A DNA stretch of 64,000 nucleotides from Acidobacteriota bacterium (GTDB lineage: Bacteria; Acidobacteriota; Terriglobia; Terriglobales; Acidobacteriaceae): positions 1-64,000 of the forward strand of contig JAJYFA010000004.1 in NCBI GenBank assembly GCA_021790995.1, written 5' to 3'. Made by a program: the position numbers and the translations under genes. Positions within the stretch are counted from its first letter, which is position 1. Each line of letters starts with the position of its first letter. This document shows positions 60,307 to 64,000 of the stretch, in pieces. Under the pieces are notes generated by a model. It saw only the letters and a list, made by a program, of their open reading frames with translations, was not told the DNA's origin and did not search any database.

Positions 60307-61261
60307 TCCGTCTCACCGCGTTCACCGCTGGTCTGCCATCAAGCACGCGTCCTACGTCCTCGCACACGGCCATGGTCACGCGCGTCTGCGCTTCGCGCGT
60401 AAAGGCCGCGATGTGCGGTGTAAGGATCACGTTCGGCATAGCCTCAAGTTCGCCGGTCTGCGGAGGCTCTTTACCGCGCACATCGAGCGCCGCGCCGGCC
60501 AGCTTGCCGGACTTCAGCGCCTCCACCAGATCCGCCTCTACAACCACCTTGCCGCGCGACGTATTGATGAAGAACGCGCCCTGCTTCATCCTTGCGAACC
60601 GTTCGTGATTCAGCAGGCCCACCGTTTGCGGTGTTGCCGGCAGGTGGCACGAGAGCACGTCCGCCTGCGCCAGCAGTTCGTCCAGTTCCACCAGCTCGGC
60701 CTGCAACTCGCTCAGCAGAATGTTGTCCCGGCTCAGAAAAGGATCATAGGCCAGAACCTTCATGCCGAAGGCCTTCGCGCGGCAGGCCGTCAGAAATCCG
60801 GTCTTTCCCGCGCCCACGATGCCCAGCGTCTTGCCGTAGAGTTCCGTCCCGACGTAGCGCTGCCTGTTCCAGTTGCCCTTCTTCGTGTCCGCGTCGGCGA
60901 CCGCGATGAATCGCGCCAGCGACAGCATCATGCCCATGACAATCTCGGCCACGCTGATCGCGTTCTGGTCGGGCGTAAACGAGACTACAATGCCGGCCTT
61001 TTCGGCGTGCTTGTAGTCGACGTTGTCGAGGCCGACGCCGGCTCTGCCGATCACATGCAGATTCTGCGCGGTATCGATGAGCGATGCCGTCACAGGCGTC
61101 TGATTGCGCACAATCAGCGCCCGGCAGCTCTTCACCTTCTCGGCAAGCTTCTCCGGATCCTTCCACAAATCTGGCTCAAAAGAGACGCGAAAGCGCTCAC
61201 TGAGCGCATCGACAGCAGCGCCCCGTATATTTTCGGAGATCAAAATGTCCACGTTGCTCAT
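60278..61261 (-). CDS. D-2-hydroxyacid dehydrogenase (NAD-dependent, SerA-like)
   Basis: 327 residues from ATG 61261, overlapping the upstream gene's stop by 4 nt (ATGA). The Rossmann motif GIVGAGKTGFLTACRAKAFG, catalytic Arg in FINTSRGKVV, Glu in DVRGKEPPQ and His in LTPHIAAFT are present. The N-terminal substrate domain begins VDILISENIRGAAVDAL. It reduces a 2-oxoacid or oxidises a 2-hydroxyacid; the operon suggests an aldonic or keto-aldonic intermediate. The 3' end overlaps the convergent fusion gene. Confidence 0.9.
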   Translation of the reverse strand: MSNVDILISENIRGAAVDALSERFRVSFEPDLWKDPEKLAEKVKSCRALIVRNQTPVTASLIDTAQNLHVIGRAGVGLDNVDYKHAEKAGIVVSFTPDQNAISVAEIVMGMMLSLARFIAVADADTKKGNWNRQRYVGTELYGKTLGIVGAGKTGFLTACRAKAFGMKVLAYDPFLSRDNILLSELQAELVELDELLAQADVLSCHLPATPQTVGLLNHERFARMKQGAFFINTSRGKVVVEADLVEALKSGKLAGAALDVRGKEPPQTGELEAMPNVILTPHIAAFTREAQTRVTMAVCEDVGRVLDGRPAVNAVRRTTPARRVSS

Positions 61262-62319
61262 GGCTGGCCAACCACCTCATGGTTGAATGCTACGTTCAGG
61301 CGGGAGCACCATTGCTCGATCTCCGCCACGGTCTCGGGTGAAACAGGAATGCCCTGTGCGTTGTTGAGAGCGGCCTTGCGCGCGGATCGCTCGCCGGGGA
61401 CTAGAATCTCGTCCACGCCGGGACGCTTCTTTGAAGCCTTGATGCGATCGATGGTCGCGTCGATGCGGCCCAGATATTCGCTGTAATCGAGAAACGCCTT
61501 TACGTCGAAGAGACAGAAGAAGTGGCCCACATCCTGCTTGCGATCGAGGTTCTTGTACATCGAGCCGATATCTGGGCCAATCGCCGAGCCTGAAAGCACG
61601 CCGCTGAACAGTTCCACCATCAGCGCCAGCGCGTAGCCTTTGTGGCCAGCCATGGTCAACACCGTGCCGAGCAGCGCCTTTGCTGCATCGGTCGTCGGGT
61701 TTCCTTCAGGATCGAGCGCCCAGCCCAGCGGAATCGGCTGGCCTTTCTTTTGCGCCGCGATGATGTTGCCGCGCGCCACGCCCGATGTTGCCAGATCGAT
61801 CTTGACGGGAAATCCCTTGCCCGTAGGGAACGAAGCCGCGATGGGATTGGTGCCGAAGAACGGTTCGTATCCGCCTCCGGGCGACATGGCCGGTTCGCAA
61901 TTCGTCATGGCCAGCAGGACCATTTCGTGGCTCGCGGCATAATTGCAGTACCAGGAGAGCGCGCCGAAGTGTTGCGAGTTGCGGATGGTGGCCACGGCCA
62001 CGCCATTCTGACGAGCCATCGGGATAAGAAGATCGAGAGCCTTGCGTGCCTGCACCTGGCCCAGGCCGTTGCCGGCGTCGAGCACCAGCACACTGCCTGA
62101 CTGCCGGTCGATCTGGAGTGCCGCTTTGGGATCGATCAGCCCCAGCTCGATACGCTTGAGATAAATGTTCAACCGCGAAACGCCATGGGTCGAGACGCCG
62201 TTTAGATCGGCATCGACCAGCACCTCGGCAAAAAGCGCCGCGTCCTCAGCCGGCACGCCCATTGCGGCAGCCAGTTGCGACACAACGTTAACGAGCACCT
62301 CTTTGGGATAAGAATTCAT
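61258..62319 (-). CDS. Malate/L-lactate dehydrogenase family (Ldh2) oxidoreductase
   Basis: 353 residues from ATG 62319 with GAGG nearby; a longer frame to 62388 is not supported. Landmarks: VDADLNGVSTHGVSRLNIYLKRIE, AVATIRNSQHFGALSWY, MTNCEPAMSPGGG, FGTNPIAASFPTG and GHKGYALALMVELFSGVLSGSAIG. The family uses NAD(P) to interconvert ketones and hydroxyacids such as ureidoglycolate, sulfolactate or 2,3-diketogulonate. It sits between a hydroxyacid dehydrogenase and a UxaA-type dehydratase; substrate unknown. Confidence 0.9.
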   Translation of the reverse strand: MNSYPKEVLVNVVSQLAAAMGVPAEDAALFAEVLVDADLNGVSTHGVSRLNIYLKRIELGLIDPKAALQIDRQSGSVLVLDAGNGLGQVQARKALDLLIPMARQNGVAVATIRNSQHFGALSWYCNYAASHEMVLLAMTNCEPAMSPGGGYEPFFGTNPIAASFPTGKGFPVKIDLATSGVARGNIIAAQKKGQPIPLGWALDPEGNPTTDAAKALLGTVLTMAGHKGYALALMVELFSGVLSGSAIGPDIGSMYKNLDRKQDVGHFFCLFDVKAFLDYSEYLGRIDATIDRIKASKKRPGVDEILVPGERSARKAALNNAQGIPVSPETVAEIEQWCSRLNVAFNHEVVGQP

Positions 62320-62393
62320 AAAGGCCTCAACACAACATCGATGGGCGCTCCGGGCCTGCGAACAGAACCCGGAGCGGAAGAAACGCACTGGAG

Positions 62394-63557
62394 TTACGCG
62401 CTGCGATAGAGCTTGGTCATCACAAACTCGCGATGGCCCAGCGCCTCTGCCGCGGTGAGACGGCCGTTCGCCGTGCGCACGATGGTTTCGATCAGCAATT
62501 CGCCGGCCTGGTCGATCGTCATTTCTCCCTGCAGAATCGGCGACACATCCACGTCGACATGCTCGGACATCCCTTTCACGGTTTTAGGATTCCCTGAGAG
62601 CTTGATGACGGGCTCGATTGGATTGCCGATGATGTTGCCCTGGCCGGTGGGGAACAGATGTACCACCGCGCCCGAGGCAGCCCACAATGTAACTGCTTCT
62701 GCCGCGGCGCTCGACGTGTCCATGAACCAGAGGCCCTTGTCGGCAGGAGCTTCGGCAGGCTTCAGACAGCCGACAAACTTCGTCTTCTTGCCGATCTTTT
62801 CCACGTTGCCGAGAGCCTTCTCCTCGATGGTGGTCAAACCGCCGGCGATGTTGCCTTTGGTTGGTTGCGACTCGGAGAGATCGTCGGTCTTCTCGCCAAA
62901 GACCAGCTTCTGGTAGTCGTCGAACATGGCCTGGAACTGCTGGCGCACCGTATCGTTAATGGCTTTGGCGGCTACGATGTGCTCGGCGCCGGTCAACTCC
63001 GTGGTTTCGCCGAAGGAAGCCACACCGCCGTTCGCGCAATGCTTGTCAAACACATTACCGACCGCCGGGCAGCTCGCCAGTCCAGTGGTGGTGTCGCTCT
63101 CACCGCACTTCGCGCTGATGTACAGCTCACTGAACTTGCACTCGGTGCGCTGCAACTCAGTGGCCCACTGCACAAACTCCTTGGCTTTTCTTGAGGCCTG
63201 TGCAATGCAGGCGATGTCGCCCTGGCCCTCGATCGAGAAGCCCGCCACCGGCTTTCCGGTCTTTGCGATTCCGTCCACGATCTTCTGCGTCCAGCCCGGC
63301 TCGATGCCGATAACAATGACCGCAGCCACGTTGGGATTGGAGCCGGTCCCGATCATGGTGCGGAAGAAAAGCTCCAGATCCTCGCCGAACTGCAGGCGGC
63401 CATAGGCGTGCGGCAGAGCCAGTGTTCCCTTGATGTTGTTGGCCACGGCTTCGCACGCGGCATTCGAAATGTCGTCCACGGGCAGAATAACCACGTGATT
63501 GCGGATGCCGACGCGCCCGTTTTCACGCCGATATGCGTAAATTGTCAGATCCTTCAT
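62394..63557 (-). CDS. UxaA-family dehydratase, large subunit (altronate/galactarate dehydratase type)
   Basis: 387 residues from ATG 63557, overlapping the stop of the small subunit by one base (TAATG), so the two are coupled. The start of the large module, [18 protein letters not shown], matches the C-terminal part of UxaA and GarD. Conserved Cys-bearing blocks: [39 protein letters not shown] and [19 protein letters not shown] with metal and cofactor function. These enzymes dehydrate sugar acids, for example D-altronate to 2-keto-3-deoxygluconate. Confidence 0.9.
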   Translation of the reverse strand: MKDLTIYAYRRENGRVGIRNHVVILPVDDISNAACEAVANNIKGTLALPHAYGRLQFGEDLELFFRTMIGTGSNPNVAAVIVIGIEPGWTQKIVDGIAKTGKPVAGFSIEGQGDIACIAQASRKAKEFVQWATELQRTECKFSELYISAKCGESDTTTGLASCPAVGNVFDKHCANGGVASFGETTELTGAEHIVAAKAINDTVRQQFQAMFDDYQKLVFGEKTDDLSESQPTKGNIAGGLTTIEEKALGNVEKIGKKTKFVGCLKPAEAPADKGLWFMDTSSAAAEAVTLWAASGAVVHLFPTGQGNIIGNPIEPVIKLSGNPKTVKGMSEHVDVDVSPILQGEMTIDQAGELLIETIVRTANGRLTAAEALGHREFVMTKLYRSA

Positions 63558-63838
63558 TATGCCCACCTCTTCGTCTTCAGATTGTGCACGTGCACGTGCT
63601 GGCCGGCCTTGATTGGTTGCACCACTTTGCCGATGTCGCAGCCGTACTTGATCACCGTATCGCCCACGGCGAAATCCTTGAGCGCCAGTTTGTGCCCCAG
63701 CGGAATATCCTGCACTGCCTTGACCGCCAGCGGCCTGTTGGTTGAGAGATCACGGCCGGTACATTCCGTTCCGGCCGCAATATCCACGACGGCCACGCCT
63801 ACCGTGTCCGCTGAATCGTGAACAAGAAAGTGAATCAT
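63557..63838 (-). CDS. UxaA-family dehydratase, small (SAF-domain) subunit
   Basis: 93 residues from ATG 63838. It is the SAF-domain part that in one-piece UxaA or GarD precedes the large part: [31 protein letters not shown] is the substrate-binding beta element. Its stop overlaps the large subunit's start (TAATG). The split form is found in many Acidobacteriota and archaeal proteins. A 36-bp gap separates it from the aldehyde dehydrogenase. Confidence 0.9.
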   Translation of the reverse strand: MIHFLVHDSADTVGVAVVDIAAGTECTGRDLSTNRPLAVKAVQDIPLGHKLALKDFAVGDTVIKYGCDIGKVVQPIKAGQHVHVHNLKTKRWA

Positions 63839-63874
63839 CGTATTTGCTCCTTCATCCGTCCTTCCGTAAAAATG

Positions 63875-64000
63875 TCACATTCCGCCAAAGGAGACATGCT
63901 TCGTCTCCAGGAAGGCATCCAGACCTTCGATGCCCAGCTCGCGTCCCCATCCGCTCTGCTTCACGCCGCCGAAGGGGCAATTACTCGTGGTCGGCGCACC
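63875..64000 (-). CDS. Aldehyde dehydrogenase family protein, C-terminal end (partial)
   Basis: Only the last 41 codons are inside the window. The reading frame gives [20 protein letters not shown] followed by [14 protein letters not shown], which is the invariant C-terminal segment of the NAD(P)-dependent aldehyde dehydrogenase superfamily. It ends at TGA 63875-63877. It leads the operon into the dehydratase and may oxidise a semialdehyde such as 2-oxoglutarate semialdehyde; this is inference. Confidence 0.88.
   Translation of the reverse strand, partial: GAPTTSNCPFGGVKQSGWGRELGIEGLDAFLETKHVSFGGM

Overview
The window is a high-G+C bacterial chromosome segment, most likely from the Acidobacteriota (Terriglobia/Acidobacteriaceae). 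That placement is inferred from the giant Oar-like TonB-dependent receptor with a carboxypeptidase-regulatory-like N-terminus, the enlarged RpoB, the split UxaA subunits, the many Tat-exported sugar enzymes and the mix of plant-polymer enzymes. No rRNA, tRNA, CRISPR array or intact insertion sequence was found. One MITE-like element is present.

Layout. 1-3733: the 3' end of a LacI-family regulator, a D-lyxose isomerase-type cupin enzyme, and dxs, whose untranslated leader folds on paper into a compact three-way junction. 3990-8376: a secreted amidohydrolase with a degenerate metal site and a lipoprotein polysaccharide lyase (PL4, rhamnogalacturonan lyase type). 8590-9521: an A+T-rich patch with a consensus promoter driving an orphan secreted TonB-C-terminal-domain protein, then a 270-bp MITE next to trmD. 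10381-13893: a DUF2127 membrane protein, a GH28 pectinase and a divergent secreted alpha/beta hydrolase.

14211-25871: core transcription and translation cluster rplA-rplJ-rplL-rpoB-rpoC. secE-nusG-rplK, usually directly upstream, are not in the window. The spacers carry short periodic repeats, terminator-like hairpins and a long hairpin between rpoB and rpoC. RpoB has an eight-cysteine insertion near its N-terminus. A convergent GGDEF gene ends inside the rpoC terminator.

27508-49739: mixed housekeeping and envelope genes: arginase, ddl, a secreted regulatory-like-domain protein, an OmpR/histidine-kinase pair with a PepSY-like periplasmic protein, a YVTN beta-propeller, a VirB10-like secreted protein, an orphan DppC-type permease translationally coupled to a small phosphodiesterase, a CAP-domain protein, a GT39 membrane glycosyltransferase with a HAD phosphatase, an OsmC protein, a UPF0182 membrane protein, a hydroxypyruvate isomerase-family protein, a secreted aldose epimerase and a LysR/YeiH pair.

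49866-64000: an accessory carbohydrate locus. A leftward unit (TIM-barrel epimerase, Gfo/Idh/MocA oxidoreductase, TonB receptor) and a rightward unit (LacD-family aldolase, MFS transporter, Tat-exported DUF1080-amidohydrolase fusion) diverge from a 907-bp region with several good promoters. A second leftward operon (aldehyde dehydrogenase, split UxaA-type dehydratase, Ldh2-type dehydrogenase, D-2-hydroxyacid dehydrogenase) runs in from the right edge with start/stop overlaps. Together they look like a pathway for an acidic sugar or sugar lactone whose identity the sequence alone does not reveal. With the PL4, GH28 and lyxose isomerase genes on the left, a pectin or polyuronide lifestyle is a reasonable inference.
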